64,000 bases of DNA from Collybia mongolica (Eukaryota; Basidiomycota; Agaricomycetes; Agaricales; Clitocybaceae). Of this stretch, positions 21,210 through 34,072 are shown piece by piece (position 1 is the stretch's first letter; the number at the start of each line of letters is the position of its first letter). The translations under genes and the position numbers were made by a program. The notes under the pieces were generated by a model. The model was given only the letters and a program-made list of their open reading frames with translations. It was not told where the DNA came from and made no database searches. Location: NCBI GenBank assembly GCA_013420905.1, contig JAAXNY010000001.1, forward strand, positions 4,650,001 through 4,714,000. Reading direction: 5' to 3'.

Positions 21210-21752
21210 TCCTTGACCTCTTTTACGCCAGTAGTTGTCTCAACGGACTGTCGTAATTCTTGCAGGGGACAAATGTCCTCCAATACCTTGTATGCATGAA
21301 CCATATAATATTGCCTTCATTGGGACACGGGCCTGGTTCGCGAATGCGTATCCAAATCCAGCATTATTATGAAAGAGTTCATTATTAGCATGGCAAGAAC
21401 GTGTATCAAGGATTAAAAGTCATAAACGTCGTGACTCATATACGAAAGAGGAGGTAGAAAATAGGGTTCGTGATAAAGGTACTTATAAGGGAATATGACA
21501 AGAACGAAAAGATAAGCACAGACGAATCCAAAAAATGCGTTCAGAACTCCTATCCTACAAAGCATGCGAGATTATCAATAGATGTGGAAGCGGGGATGAA
21601 GATAAGAAATCAAGGTCAAGATAGTCATAACAAGCGCGGGAGCCCATTACCATAAGGGGCGGGCCAGCACGGTAGGGGTCATGTCATAGTTGAAGGGCGT
21701 CCTTCAGTCGTACGAAGCACGGCACACAAATATTGCAGTTATAGGGTTTGCA
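21210..21752. other. intergenic between convergent genes
   Basis: About 540 bases, A/T-richer than its neighbours, with no supported gene or repeat. Confidence 0.4.
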
Positions 21753-24154
21753 TTACGTCTTCTTCTCTCCATCGAAGAAAGCGACAAGTTGGCCAATAGG
21801 AACCTTCCCGACCGGTTTGGGCATCACAGCCTTCACCCCTTCCTTATCCTGCTTCCGCCGCACCAAGGGGTCAACAAACTTGCCCCCCGCCGCACCTGTC
21901 AACGTAGCATTTTCCGCCACCCCGGGGCCCAAGCGGTCGATAGAGCGAGAGCGGAGCCGGGACGGCGTCTGCAGCGAACCGCTGGGTGCCTGGGGCGCCT
22001 GGATGTTCGAAAATCCGTATGCCGATCGTGCGCGCAGTCGGCGGTTGGAGGACGGGGAGGGCGACGGCGTGGCCTTCGAGTCTCCATTATTAGTAGCGCT
22101 AGTGAATCTAGCAGAGGCGGATTTCCCGATCGTTTCGTCTTGAAACTCGCCGCCCTCGTCGTCGTCGTCATTTCTCTCCTGTGCGGCGGGAGAACTTGAG
22201 AAGTAAGCTTTTCCTAGGGAGGACAACGAAGTCTGAGATCGGATTTCGTGGGGCTCGTCTGAGAGTTCCGGGGGGGCTACGACGGGACCGCCCAGCGCGA
22301 CGGTGTACCGTTTCCTTGGGGTGGGGCTGACGCTGGACTGGCGGATAGAAGAAGCTTTCGGCGGGGGAAGCCCTTTTTGAGATGGCGGGCTAACCGCGCG
22401 CGCAGAGACGGGGGGTGAGATTGCACGTTTTGGGTTTGATGCAGGGGATGAATAGGACGAGGACGGGGTCGACTGCGTCGAGATGCCGAGGCCGATTCCT
22501 ACCACCGAGAGTGGGAGGGTGCGCGTAGCTGAAGTGACGGACGAAGGCGGGGAGTGAGGGGGCGAGAAGGTGCCTTGCGACAGTATGGACGAGTCTGGTG
22601 GGGTGGCGTAATAGTCTCCTGTGGGGTATGGCAGTCGTGTGCCGGCAGCAGATTTAGAGGACGATATTGGGGGGCTGGTGGATTCTCGTGCGGTCACTGA
22701 GACAAGCCGGGATTGATGTGGGGTAGGCGGGGGCGGTGGGGACATAGCCCGATCGCTGTGGACTGCGATGGAAGAGGTCGTCTGGGGCGCGACGGAGACG
22801 GGGGCGGGCTCGCGTGACGGTCCGGAGGATAGGTTGGATGGCGCAGTGGCCAGTTTTGCCATCTCACGTCCAAGCTCCCCCACGCGGCCTTGGAGTTCGG
22901 AGAGATCACCTTTGATATCATGGAGATCCTGGGATACGGAGACGGGGATAGACGTGTCCGATTCCTTGTGCAGCGACGCCGTTTCTTCCTTCTCTTTCTC
23001 CTTGTCGACGAGCCACCGCTCAACATCGCTCATGCGGTCTTCGAGAGCTCGGACATGGCCAACAGTCCATTTCTCAAGCTTTTCAAATCGCTTGGCAATG
23101 GTGAGCACTGTTCCGGCCACGTCGAGTGTGCCTTGTGAATTGAATTGAGCGTAGAGGGGTGGGGCTTCCCGTGACGGGGACGATGATACAGCGTCGGCGC
23201 TTCGCATGGGCGAGGGTGTAAGATTGGGCGGGAGATTTGAGAGGTTTGGACGTGACGGGGTCGGGGACGACGGTGAGGTAGGAACGGGCTTTCGATATGG
23301 TGGCGCGACGGGAATATTGAGGTTCATAAAGGCTGGATCGTTATACTTTCCTTGTGTAGACGCCGGCCATTCTTTCTCCTTCTCTTTCCCTTTTCCCTTT
23401 TTGTCTTTCTCCCGCGTCTTGGCTTCTTGTATGACTTGCTGGGCAGGTGTGAGAGGTTCCTTGTCTTTTGTTGGGGTCAACTTGTTCTTCGCGGTCGTCC
23501 ACCAATTAGAATTGTCTTTCTGGGAACTCGAGGGAGAAGGGGGGTTGGGCATAGTTTGGGACCGTGAAGGTGGTGGAGGCAGGCTCCTTGTGCTTTCCAT
23601 CATCGCGAGAACGCGTTCTTCCACTAATTTACGCTCTTGGGCTTCCCTCGTCAGGATGCGCTCTGCTTCCCTGCGGCTTCTGTCCCGCTCGCGTTCTGCT
23701 TCTGCCTCTAACTCCGCGTCTGTGAGCATGCCGCCTGGAGATCGGGGTACCATCCCGACGAAAGACCCGACACGCTGGGCCAAGTTTGCAGCAAGCTGAG
23801 ACACGGACGATGAAGGAGATGGGGACCTCTCGATCCAGCGGCCGTGTTCGTGAAAGTCGTCTTCGTCTTCCGAGCCATCATCGTGATCAATGCCAGTAAA
23901 TGTATTGGGAACGAACCCATTACGGAGTGGCGATGGTGGTCGACCAGATTGCTGCCTCTGTCCCTCTGGCTGCACCGCTAATATGTAAGTTTGAAAAAAA
24001 AGATTCAGAGGCGAATAACACAAACCGGATTGAGAGAAGACTGGGAGGCGGGTGAAGTCATTCTCCTCTGTCTCTGCATCGGTGTCGAACCTGGCGGCTG
24101 GAGGTTGTTTGAGCTGATGGATTTGGTTGAGCGATGTGATGGAGAGTGTGCCAT
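21753..24154 (-). CDS. large low-complexity protein with central coiled coil
   Basis: Model, leftward: exon 24154-24026, a 56-base intron, exon 23969-21753, 781 residues. The intron uses acceptor GGTGCAG, which joins two in-phase exons and places the start at ATG in the context MAHSPSHRSTKS. The protein is mostly Ser/Pro-rich and disordered. A charged helix (TDAELEAEAERERDRSRREA) and Lys/Glu runs follow residue 110. A second helical region around residues 330-420 (RFEKLEKWTVGHVRALEDRM) has heptad-like spacing. The C-terminus KPVGKVPIGQLVAFFDGEKK is compact and looks conserved. Function not recognised; the composition suggests a cytoskeletal or cortical scaffold, but that is only an inference. 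Confidence 0.65.
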
Positions 24155-24378
24155 TTTTTATTGACAGGGAGTATGTTATGTTACACTCAGGGAAGAGCTC
24201 GCTCCCTTCGACTTCTCTAACAGAAGGGGAACCGTATTTTCAACATTATTATTTACCTGGTCTTTATTTTCTTATCAACCGAACAAATTTGTCGAAACAG
24301 ACCTTATTACATAATAAATAGACCTACTCCCTGAGCTGCTCTCCTGACTTTTTGAAATTGTTGGCAACCGTAATTTCA

Positions 24379-26287
24379 ATGGACAGCACCTCGACGACCC
24401 TAGAGCCTCTCTTTGCTTTCCTGGCCTCCTCACTCTCTACCCTAGAATCAGGATTCAATAAACTCCCGGGCTCTGCTGTAATTCTACGCTATGTCAAGAG
24501 CTCTCACCAAGATGATCCCGGTCGAACCATCCTCGAACTTATCCTCCTGATTTTTGCCATCCGGACGTTGCTGCAGTCGCGTACACGGGCAGACAGGACC
24601 GGGACACATTTTATACAGTTTAATGACAAGGTGTGTGTAGTTCAGCTTCGTGACTAACTGAAACTAATCCCAACGGTTTAGGAAATTGACGAGCTGGTCG
24701 ACGAGTGGGTTCCAGAACCCCTTGGACAACCGCTTGATGCAAAAGAGCGGGCGGAGCTCAGTTCTGTTCCAATTACGCTCGGCCCCAACGGCCCCAAACC
24801 AAAGTTAATCAGTACAGGAAAGACAGCAACCAACTTGGCTACTTTCAACTTCACGGGACTATCGGGGAACGAGCACATTAAGGAGCGGGCAGTTGAAACC
24901 CTGCGAAAGTATGGTCTAGGAAGCTGCGGTCCCCCGGGCTTTTACGGTACTCTAGGTATTTCAAATTTTGCGTTTAGTCAGACCATATGACTGAATCTAA
25001 AAAATGTCTGTAATGCCGCTAGATGTTCATATGGATTTGGAACGCGATATCGCTGACTTTTTGGGTACTGAATCTGCAATCCTTTACTCCCAGGGTTTCT
25101 CTACCATCTCTTCCGTCATCCCTGCCTTCTGTAAACGTGGGGACATCATTGTCGCGGACCGTGGGGTCAACTTTGCAATTCAGAAAGGAATACAAATATC
25201 GCGTTCCACCGTCCGATGGTATGACCATAACGACCTTAAAAGCCTCGAGGACGTGCTAGAAGGCGTCGAGAAAGAAAGGAGGAAGAGGAAAGGACCTCTG
25301 ACGAGGCGTTTCATTATAACTGAAGGAATATTTGAAAAGGACGGAGCCATGGCTGACCTACCAAAACTGGTTCGTAACGATCGTGTATACGTTCACCCCG
25401 CCTCGCCTCAAACCCATCGTTCCAGATCGAACTCAAGTTCAAGCACAAATATCGTTTGATTCTCGACGAGAGTTTCTCCTTTGGTACCGTTGGGCGGACT
25501 GGTCGTGGACTTACAGAGCTGTACAATGTGCCCGTATGTTATCTCCTTTGATCTAGCCATCCTTGACCACTCATGTATTGGTAACAGGCGGAGAAAGTTG
25601 ATATGCTCGTGGGTTCCGTCGCGATCGGTCTCTGCTCTTCTGGAGGCTTCTGCGCAGGCTCCCAAACCGTCGTCGACCACCAAGTATGACATTTTTTTCC
25701 ATCACCACCTACCCCTTCTCATTGACGTTCTCTCCCTCCAGCGTATCAACGGACCCTCGTTCGTCTTCTCAGCCTCCATGCCCGCCCTCCTCTCCGTCAG
25801 CGCCTCGGAAGGCATCAACATCCTCCGGTCAACCCCCTCAATCCTGTCCACCCTCCAAGAAAACATCCGCGCTGCCCGGTCCATCCTCGACCGCGTGGAC
25901 TGCATCACGATCCCCTCGCACGCCGCGTCACCCATCATCCACATCCACGTGCGCCCGGCGCCGGCGCTGTCCCTGCACCCGTCGAGCGCGGCGGTGGTGA
26001 TGACGCCGTCGAAGCCGTCGAATCCGACATCGGTACTGCCGCGGGACGCGGCGACGTGGGACTGGGACGTCGAGGCGGAGGAGCGGGTGCTGCAGGAGGT
26101 GGTGGACGAGGCGCTCGCGCAGGGCGTGATGATTACGAAGGCGAGGCGGTTGAGGGGCCAGGAGATGATTGAGGCGCGCCCGAGTATTAGGCTGGCGCTT
26201 AGTAGTGCGCTGACGAGGAAGGAGACGGAGAAGGCTGTTGGTGTGGTCAAAGCTGCGCTTGTCAAGGTTTTGGGCAAGAGGAGGTGA
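24379..26287 (+). CDS. LCB1: serine palmitoyltransferase subunit 1 (LCB1)
   Basis: Model: exons 24379-24630, 24682-24955, 25023-25369, 25426-25533, 25588-25683 and 25742-26287, phases consistent, 540 residues. With LCB2 it forms the ER enzyme that condenses serine and palmitoyl-CoA to 3-ketosphinganine, the first step of sphingolipid synthesis. Visible are an N-terminal hydrophobic segment ([14 protein letters not shown]), then the alpha-oxoamine-synthase fold: [63 protein letters not shown] and [18 protein letters not shown]. As in all LCB1 subunits, the pyridoxal-phosphate lysine is absent at the last motif; the partner LCB2 supplies it. The Cys in GSCGPPG (about residue 166) is the position mutated in human hereditary sensory neuropathy type 1. 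Confidence 0.93.
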
Positions 26288-27670
26288 TGGGCTGGAAATG
26301 TTGGGGGATTTCAGTTTCTTACTAGAGAACGGTTATTTATACATCATCTAATATTATTGTTCTCAAGGTGCCGATGGATATGATAATCCGGTCGAAGCTA
26401 TGGGTTTTTAAGCCTCCAGTGGTAGGGCGTGTGTGGCACCGGGTCGCACCAAGTTGTGCTGCCGGAGATGCTACGTAAGTACTGGTTGCTGGTGCACCTT
26501 GCACCCGACGGTCTATTGATTATCTGAGCCGTGGACCGGTATTATGGTCAAACTAAACATCCGGTATCACTGTCGGAGGTCTGGTCGATTTGCAGTCCTT
26601 CATCCAGATAAACTGAGTAAGTATATCATTGAGCTTCTCAGGTCCACTCCAACGAAATCGATTGTTACCGAAATTCGTCACGCTGCACACAAGTCTCACC
26701 TCTACTGGTCGCTCTCTGGGGCTTTTTTGCGCAATAGGATGCGTGATGGCTCTTCTTCAAATTCAAATCAAGTATATATAAAGAGTTGTATTACCAAATT
26801 GGGGAACCACTCACTCGCTAGATTGCTGTGGTGTGAACCAGACTGAACCAGGAGAAGTGTACCACTGATCAACCGAAAGGCGTAAGATACCTCTTTATTG
26901 CAGAGTGCATGCATATGGTTATTTTGGTGTTTTTCTGGGTCTACATCGTTGGGGGTAGTATACGGCGTTCGCAGGGTATTTACTGGGTTTAAAGGGGGCG
27001 AAGGTAGCTGTTGGTCAAATAATCTGGTGGGAATGCACGATAAACAGTAGACAATTACATTTGATACTGGCACTCGGGCTGCGGGAGGACTAAGAATGGC
27101 TTTAAGCGCTCGAGCTATCCGCCGAGCGGACTTGTGCTAGTACTACAATGAAATTCGTATTTCACCAAGTCGCAAATCCTTGAAAATCGACACTAGAGCT
27201 TTTGGGGATTTTAAGGGCTCAGGCACAGGCCAGATAGAAAGAAGGATCACGAGGCGCGACTTCTAGCGCAAGTGTAATGTTTCTGTCCGGATTTGGGTTG
27301 GTTCGTGATATGGTTATTTCCCAGTCTTTCGGCCACAGAAACGTTTCGTCACGATTGCAAACTCTAGAGCACGGACTATCGAAGTGATGGCGTGATTCCA
27401 ACAGTGAAGAGAGTTGGGAGCACAGCCACCGCTGCAGACAACCCGCCCAGTGATTTGTCATCAGGTGATAAGAGGAGCCTGACCAGAACCACCGACTGGC
27501 ACGAGTCGCTTGTGCCAGGGGCTGTTACACCTCTTTCCTGCCTTTATCGATCCCTTTACTACATACCCATCATCTAAGTCTCCCCTTCTTACGCCGCAAT
27601 AATCATTACACACACGTCGCGCGCCTGATTACTCCCCATATTCTGAATCTGACACCCGCCAGGCCCTGGG
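26288..27670. other. intergenic, no supported gene
   Basis: About 1.4 kb between LCB1 and ATG1. Only short frames are present on either strand and none splices into anything recognisable. No tRNA fold was seen. The right-hand part must hold the ATG1 promoter and 5' leader. Confidence 0.45.
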
Positions 27671-30600
27671 ATGGCCCCGAATGCGCCCCCAGCGAGACGC
27701 GAGAGCTCCAATACAGCGGAAATGAAGCAGGCTGAGGAGGAGGAGTTGAGGCCTTATGTTATTGTTGGAGATATTGGAAAGGGGAGCTTCGCAACCGTGT
27801 ATAAAGGCTACCACGAGGTGGGCACATCTCAGAATATGGGCATTGGCTTTCAATTTCTGATCCAATGTTGGTCGTAGGACACTCGTCAGCATGTAGCAAT
27901 AAAGACGGTGAAACGTGACACCCTGAGCGCAAAGCTGTTCGACAATCTGCAAAGTGAGATTCAGATCCTCAAGTCGCTCTCACATAGGCACATCACGAGG
28001 CTCATTGATATCGTGGTTCGTGGGCTCTCTGATGTTTCTGAGAGTTGTGGCACGCTGACTTGATTCATGTAGCGCGCGGAACGACACATTTATCTGATCA
28101 TGGAGTATTGTGCTGGTGGGGACCTTACGAACTACATCAAGAAACGGGGCCGCGTCGAAGGCCTTGAATACGCGCCTTCTCCTGGGGCAGCTCTGCAATA
28201 CTACCCACATCCACGGACGGGCGGCCTCGACGAGATCGTCGTTCGAAGTTTCTTACGGCAGCTCGGTGAGTCGGGTCCTCTGACGTCAGTGTTGGAAGAG
28301 ATTTAGAATGGCGGTTGTAGCTCGTGCGCTCAAGTTCCTTCGGGTTCGGGACCTCATCCACCGGGATATTAAGCCACAAGTATGTGGAATCCAACACTAC
28401 CCGTAGACATTCTGACCTTCCACTGTAGAACCTACTCCTTAACCCCCCCTCAGCGCAAGACCTCGCGCGCGGGCACCCATTGGGGATACCGATTCTTAAA
28501 GTAGCAGATTTTGGCTTTGCTCGCTCGCTGCCAAATGCGATGATGGCCGAGACGCTCTGTGGTTCTCCGTAAGCCTAGCCAATCTGTTCCTGTATACGGA
28601 CAGGCTACTAAATGGGCGAGTTCAGGTTGTACATGGCGCCCGAGATCCTGCGGTATGAGAAATATGACGCCAAGGCAGATCTATGGTCGGTGGGGGCGGT
28701 GCTATTCGAGATGTCAGTGGGGAAACCGCCATTTCGGGCTCAGAACCATATTGAGCTGCTGAAGAAGATCGAGCACTCGAAGGGGATTAAATTTCCGGAC
28801 GAGGACCCGACGTCTCCGGCGGCCAAGAATGGGGGAGGAGGGAGCGAGGATCTGCCCGTGCCAGAGGACGTGAAGATGCTGATCCGGATGTTGCTGAAAC
28901 GGACACCCGCGGAGCGTGCGGATTTCGAGAAGTTTTTCCGGAGTACAGCGCTCGCGAAGTCAAAGTTCCCTAGAACACGGGAGGTAGCGCCTGCGATGAT
29001 GCAGGCGTCAAGTTCGGCGTACGATGACCAGGAGCAGCAGAAAGGGTGGACGGGGCGGCCGATAACTCCCGAGCATCACCGTGTGATACCACCAGAGGTG
29101 CTGGACCCGAACGCGATGATACCACCGAGCAAGTTTAATTTCAGGCGGGCGTCTGGGGAGGGCGATGGAAGCCCTCTGGCGACGAACGGGGCTTTGCCGC
29201 GGGACAGGTGCCTATGCCTTTTTTTTTTAGTTTCGAGGCAAGTTTGTTAACAGTAACTTTGTCCAGTTCGAATTCTTCCCGAGAGAAATTCGCATCTCCC
29301 CCTGAGATGGTGCGGGGGCCATCCCTCCCATCGAACGGAACGGAACGGCGGCAGGCCCCAAGGCCTCTGTCGACGGAAGGGTCTTTCATCCCAGGTGAGA
29401 CGGAAGAAGATGGGATTCTACGCCGCGAGTACGTGCTCGTTGGCGACACGCGAGCTGTCGAGTTCAACCGGGCCGTCGACGGTGAGTTCGCACAAGCCCT
29501 CTTCTCTCCTATACCTCTGACCTCTTTTCGACACACCATAGAAATTACCATTCAGCCACGGCGTCCACTGCAAGACAGGAAGATACCCCCCACGCCCACC
29601 GTCGACGACTATTCCCCAGACTACCCAATACCACCGAACATCAACATCACATTCCCACCACCTCCCAACGCCAACATTCCGCCCCTCTCGTCATCACCGT
29701 CCAGCCTCGCCTCGCGCGCGGCGTCCAACGCACTTAACCGCGCCATCAGCCTCGCCTCTAAGAAGCTGTTCGGGCACTCGCGGGGGTCGCCTTCGCGCGA
29801 CTACAGCGGGTCCTCCTCACCAAAACGGTCCCCGATCATCGCATTGGACGGAGATGCCGAGCGGGACCCGCTGGAAGATCGGCTCCTTGGGCAGCTGGAG
29901 GAGTTGGCGCAGAAGACCGACGTGCTGACGCACTGGGCTGATGAGATGTATGAGTACGTCAAGGCTGTTCCGCAGAGTGAGTTTTGGGCGTGACTGTTTT
30001 GGGTATGTGGCTCACCGCGAAACCTGTGATCACAGAGCCCCTCCCCGACCCGACCAAGTTTGCGAAGCGCGAAGGCGAGGCTGATAAGCATGCTCGCCGG
30101 AGGAAGCACGCCGATATGGAGGCGGAATACAACGCCGTTACTTGTGTGGCGGTGTACATGCTGCTCATGTCGTTTTCGCAGAAAGGCATTGATAAGTTGC
30201 GGAATCACCAGGAGCATATGAAGATGCGCCACCCGGATGGGAACTTTGTCGTTAGCGAGGGTTTCGATGACGGTTCGTTGTTATCGTTGTCTACCTGTCT
30301 TCTTGGCGGCTTTTGCTAACTTTTTGCGTTGAAGCGCTGTCGTGGTTCAAACACCATTTTATCAAGTGCAACGATCGTGCGGCACTGGTCAAGACGTGGC
30401 TCCCGGTCCAGTATGATGGCCCGAAAAGCTGGCTGGACCAGTTGGTGTACGACCGTGCCCTCGTGCTCGTACGTACTCCGTTTCTTCCTGCACGAACTTG
30501 CGCGCTCTGAACATAGCTTGTACACTCCCCCAGAGCCGGACAGCCGCCAGGAAAGAGCTGCTGGATCAGGCATCCAGCCCGGACGAATGCGAAAAACTGT

Positions 30601-30967
30601 ACGAAGAGTCCCTCTGGTGTCTGTACGCCCTTCAGGACGACCTCCTGCAGACGGGGAACCCGTTCATGGACGAGGATCGCGAGACGATCGCGACGTGTAC
30701 GTCCCTCCCCCCCCTCCCCCCCCGCCCCTCTTCCGCATTGCTGACCCCCCCCCTTATTGATTAATGTGTGCAGGGATCAAGCGGACCAAGCTCCGGCTCG
30801 TGCGGTGTCGGGCACGTATGTCCATGAACGACCGCGACCGCATCAACGACGCACGCGCGGACCAGAATCTCGCGGACGTCGCGCGCATACCGGCGCCGTG
30901 GGACGTTAAGCCTGCTGAGCCTGCCACCACGCGCGCGACGACGACGGGGGGGCCCCGGCCGTCATGA
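27671..30967 (+). CDS. ATG1: serine/threonine kinase ATG1 (ULK1 family)
   Basis: Model: exons 27671-27817, 27878-28015, 28073-28265, 28321-28379, 28429-28568, 28626-29207, 29267-29481, 29542-29976, 30036-30272, 30335-30468, 30534-30696 and 30774-30967, phases consistent, 878 residues. Kinase motifs in order: glycine loop [14 protein letters not shown] (about 34), lysine in HVAIKTV (about 58), catalytic HRDIKPQN (about 173-180), [11 protein letters not shown] (DFG Asp about 206) and [13 protein letters not shown] long Ser/Pro-rich linker follows, then a C-terminal helical domain (from about residue 600) of the kind that binds ATG13 in the autophagy-initiating complex. ATG1 starts autophagosome formation on starvation. 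The kinase domain carries a small insertion after [11 protein letters not shown], typical of fungal ATG1. Confidence 0.93.
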
Positions 30968-31728
30968 CAATTTTTTTTCGCCCTCTCTTTCGTGCCCCCC
31001 GCTCCATATCATGCTGTGAACTAAAGGCTGGCGTGGGATGTGGGCGGTTGGGCTTGGAAGGGGGGCGGTTGTTGTGACTTTGTGTCTTATGCGTGATTAT
31101 CTATTTTATGTTCCTCTGGGATGGGTACAGACACCTACTTTGGTCTTTCTCATACTTATTTTTTTTTTTTCTCTTTTTTGCATTTTTTGCATCGTTTTTT
31201 TTTCTTTTTCGCTCATATCTTTTGACGCTTACGACCGGCCTCACGCAATACGCAATTTGTATTAACTTGTATTTCACTGGGAATTTGTTTTTTTTTTCTG
31301 TATCACGACACGATCTGCTGCAATGTTTTAAAGTAATTATACAATGTTAGGGTACTTTATGATTTGATATCTGGTTTTTTGAGATGGAGTGTTTATGTTG
31401 AGAGACTTGGACTTGTTGGATGGAGCATCCTCAGTGAGGAATGTGAGTAGAGTTAACTGTCATTTGTGTTCTGTGGGCTGTTCTGCCCTCCATAATGGTG
31501 GGAAGTGTTTTGGGGTGTGTTCCAAGAAGACTTTGAACTAGGACTTTGCACTCTAGGGTAATCAGCCTACTAATTTGTATTGGATTGAGAATAAAGGAGG
31601 GTTGAGTAAACAACTATGTTGAAGTATGGTTTGTGTGTGCATAGAATGAACGTGGATCATAATGTGTAAACTGAGACTTTGTTTATGGCTATGACTGTGT
31701 GAGAGCAGCACTGGTGGTTCCCAGTGGT
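30968..31728. other. ATG1 3' flank and edge of the CpG-poor island
   Basis: The first 350 bases are normal flank with long T tracts (around 31159-31205). From about 31,330 CG dinucleotides nearly disappear and the sequence becomes TG/CA-rich, marking the border of the repeat island. No gene seen. Confidence 0.5.
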
Positions 31729-33456
31729 CAGTGTTGCAAAAGACCGGGTCAATTGAAAATAATTCCAGTAATTTTGACTGACACTGACCCACAGTCAGTG
31801 GGTCATTTGATTAATGAGTGTCAAAATTACAGTAAGGCAACAATAACTCCTCAGGAGACCTCAACAGGATTGCTGAGTGTCCCTGATGTGCTCTGAGAGG
31901 TAGTAGTATCATTATCTCCCTCCATCTTGCCACTCAGACAGCTCAGGTTCTCATAAAACTCCATTTTGCCATGGTAATCCCTTACTCCTTGTATCCAGAA
32001 TGTTTTCCAACTGGCTTCAATAGACCAATTGAAAATGTCAGCAATCTTGAGATAATGCTGTTGCCCCATAAATAGATGAACATATGCCTGGTAGTGAGTA
32101 AAGTTGACAGTGGATAGCCTTGATATGAAGACACACTCAAGGTACAGAACCTGTGGTAGGCATTGGTGTATTACCAATATCCATCATCAGTGTTTACATT
32201 CTCAAAGTTTTGCATCACTGCCAAAAAGGAATGCACACTAGCTTGCTCTTCATTAGCAAGATCTTTGTCTTCAAGCCCCCAGAAATTCCCAGTCTTGCCA
32301 TCATCAGAACTCTTTAAGTTGTTTCCCATGCCACCTGCTCCATCAATAGTGTCTCACACAAGTTCCTCATCCTCCAACTGACTTGATGGTTGTATAATAT
32401 CTTGAGCTGTTGTTTGAATCCCATCTACTTCTCTGGGTTGTTCTGAGTTCTATTTATAGAATGAGGTCATTCCTTTCTTCAGTGGGCCAAAGTTTTCAAC
32501 TCTTCACAAAAATTGGTAAACATTCATGTGACCTTTTCATTTAAATGTTCCTGTTCATTTTTATCTGGCAGGAATGACTGCTTTCAATAACCTGTTGATA
32601 ACACACAACCTCAGGCTTTCATGCCATCATCATGCTCTGTAGTCCATGCTTTTTAGTTGAAATGTCTGTGAAAGAACTCAGACTGGCTATGCACAGCATT
32701 GGCTATATCACTTAATAGCTTACTCCTTTAGCTGCAATGACAGAAAATGATTGCTGCTTTTTCACCCCTATATTCTCCAGATCCTATCTCTGGTGTGTGC
32801 TTTCCTGTCAAACTCATGCTACTGACTAGCAAGTCCAGTTCTGCATCCCCTTCAGCCACTCCATTGATGAACCCCTTTTGAGGTATTTGCTTGACTTGGC
32901 CTTTTCTTTAATGGAATCTGGGCAATAAATGCAGGTAAGGAGATGGTTTACCATGACCTGGACCTTCTCAGTTGTATGAGGTGTAGCATCATGAGCTACA
33001 GAACATCATCAAGAGATAATTCAACATTGATACTTACATACCTTTGAGCAAAAGAAACTTCTCAGGTCTCTCAGCATCCACCTCTCCAATATCAAAATCC
33101 CTCTTTTCTTCATTCCATATTCTTGTGAGATGAACCAAAGTGCAAAATTCACAATGTGCTCCATAGTTTGCTGAATTACATTTTGTACTATCCTGATGAT
33201 AATGGTCCCAAGCCCAGTCTTTCTGCCAAGCCATGGAGTTTGCCACTAATAAGGGTTGGTTGAAGGGTCAGACTGATTACTGGGCATTATTGGATGTCTT
33301 TCTTGAAAAAGAAATTTTCACAATTGATGGTGACCCAGGCTTACCCAAACTGACCCTACTGACCCTCCAAACTTTTGCTGATTGATTTGACTCACCCAAA
33401 AGACCAACTGACCCCAGTCATTCCTAAACCCATTTGATGGGTCAGTCACAATACTG
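31729..33456 (-). mobile_element. degenerate hAT-like DNA transposon
   Basis: The ends CAGTGTTGCAAA (left) and the reverse complement CAGTATTGTGAC (right) fit the CAG-x-G-x-TG start of hAT elements. The flanking 8-mers CCAGTGGT and CTGGTGGT match at six of eight positions and may be the target duplication. Leftward fragments include a zinc-finger-like stretch with AWDHYHQDSTKCNSANYGAH and HCEFC at 33,034-33,246, resembling the N-terminal BED-type region of hAT transposases. A second fragment at 31,851-32,177 contains ADIFNWSIEASWKTFW. Stops and frameshifts are frequent and CpG is almost absent, so it is long dead. The boundaries are tentative. Confidence 0.4.
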
Positions 33457-33815
33457 CTGGTGGTATGGTGTTTGTCCTCTTGGGGGCACTGTAGGGAGTA
33501 ACCCTGGCCATCATCCACTGGTGCCCTCCTGCACAAGTCTGCTTGGGGCACACACCAGCTCCAGGGTTTGTATATGGTGGGGTCATGGTCATTGGGGGGG
33601 GGGTGTATTCCTGTCCAAACATTCATGTTGAGGTAGCATGAAGGTATGGACATGTGAAAGGAAGAGTGGTGGCAGAGGCAATGTCCAATTTGAGGAGGTC
33701 AAAGTGCAGTAGGTTTGGAAGGAGGTCAAGTGCTGGATTGCTTGGAAATTTGACCCAGTTCCATTTTCTGTGAGTAAGTAAATGATGATCCATATATGCA
33801 TTTGAGCACCATCCA
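33457..33815. other. CpG-poor spacer, unidentified
   Basis: About 360 bases between the hAT-like remnant and the ankyrin remnant. It includes a G10 run near 33595-33604. No feature identified. Confidence 0.35.
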
Positions 33816-34014
33816 ATGTTTGTTCCACAGCAATATCCACACAAACATCTAGGTGATGAAGGAGCACAGATTGGCCTGCATAGCATGTATCCATTCTTTG
33901 GATGTCTGATATCTACTATTGATTTCTGTTGTTTAGATAATGAAGGCAATGCCCCACTTTACTATGCTGTACACCACAACCACCTTGATATTGTGAATTA
34001 TCTGGGTGACAAGG
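33816..34014 (+). pseudogene. ankyrin-repeat gene remnant, left part (cut by copia)
   Basis: Readable pieces are HLGDEGAQIGLH, an intron-like spacer ending TTGTTTAG, then DNEGNAPLYYAVHHNH and LDIVNYLGDKG. The frame is cut at 34,014 in the middle of a repeat by the copia element, and resumes at 41,663 on the far side. One repeat occupies about one exon. CG dinucleotides are absent. The upstream end is not resolved. Confidence 0.7.
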
Positions 34015-34072
34015 TGTTGAACTTAGCAGCAAGGAAAAGAAAAGAGCAAGAATAGTAGATTGAATTGAGACA
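34015..34072 (-). repeat. left (3') LTR remnant of the copia element
   Basis: Matches the first 58 bases of the right LTR (starting TGTTGAACTTAGCAGC) with two differences, then diverges after ...TTGAGACAACAA. The rest of this LTR appears deleted or replaced. The following 330 bases contain a few CpGs, unlike their surroundings, and may be another small insertion. Confidence 0.7.

Noticed and set aside
25702..26277. A 191-codon leftward open frame
   Set aside because: Antisense to the conserved last exon of LCB1; Ser/Ala/Arg-rich composition comes from the GC-rich sense codons.
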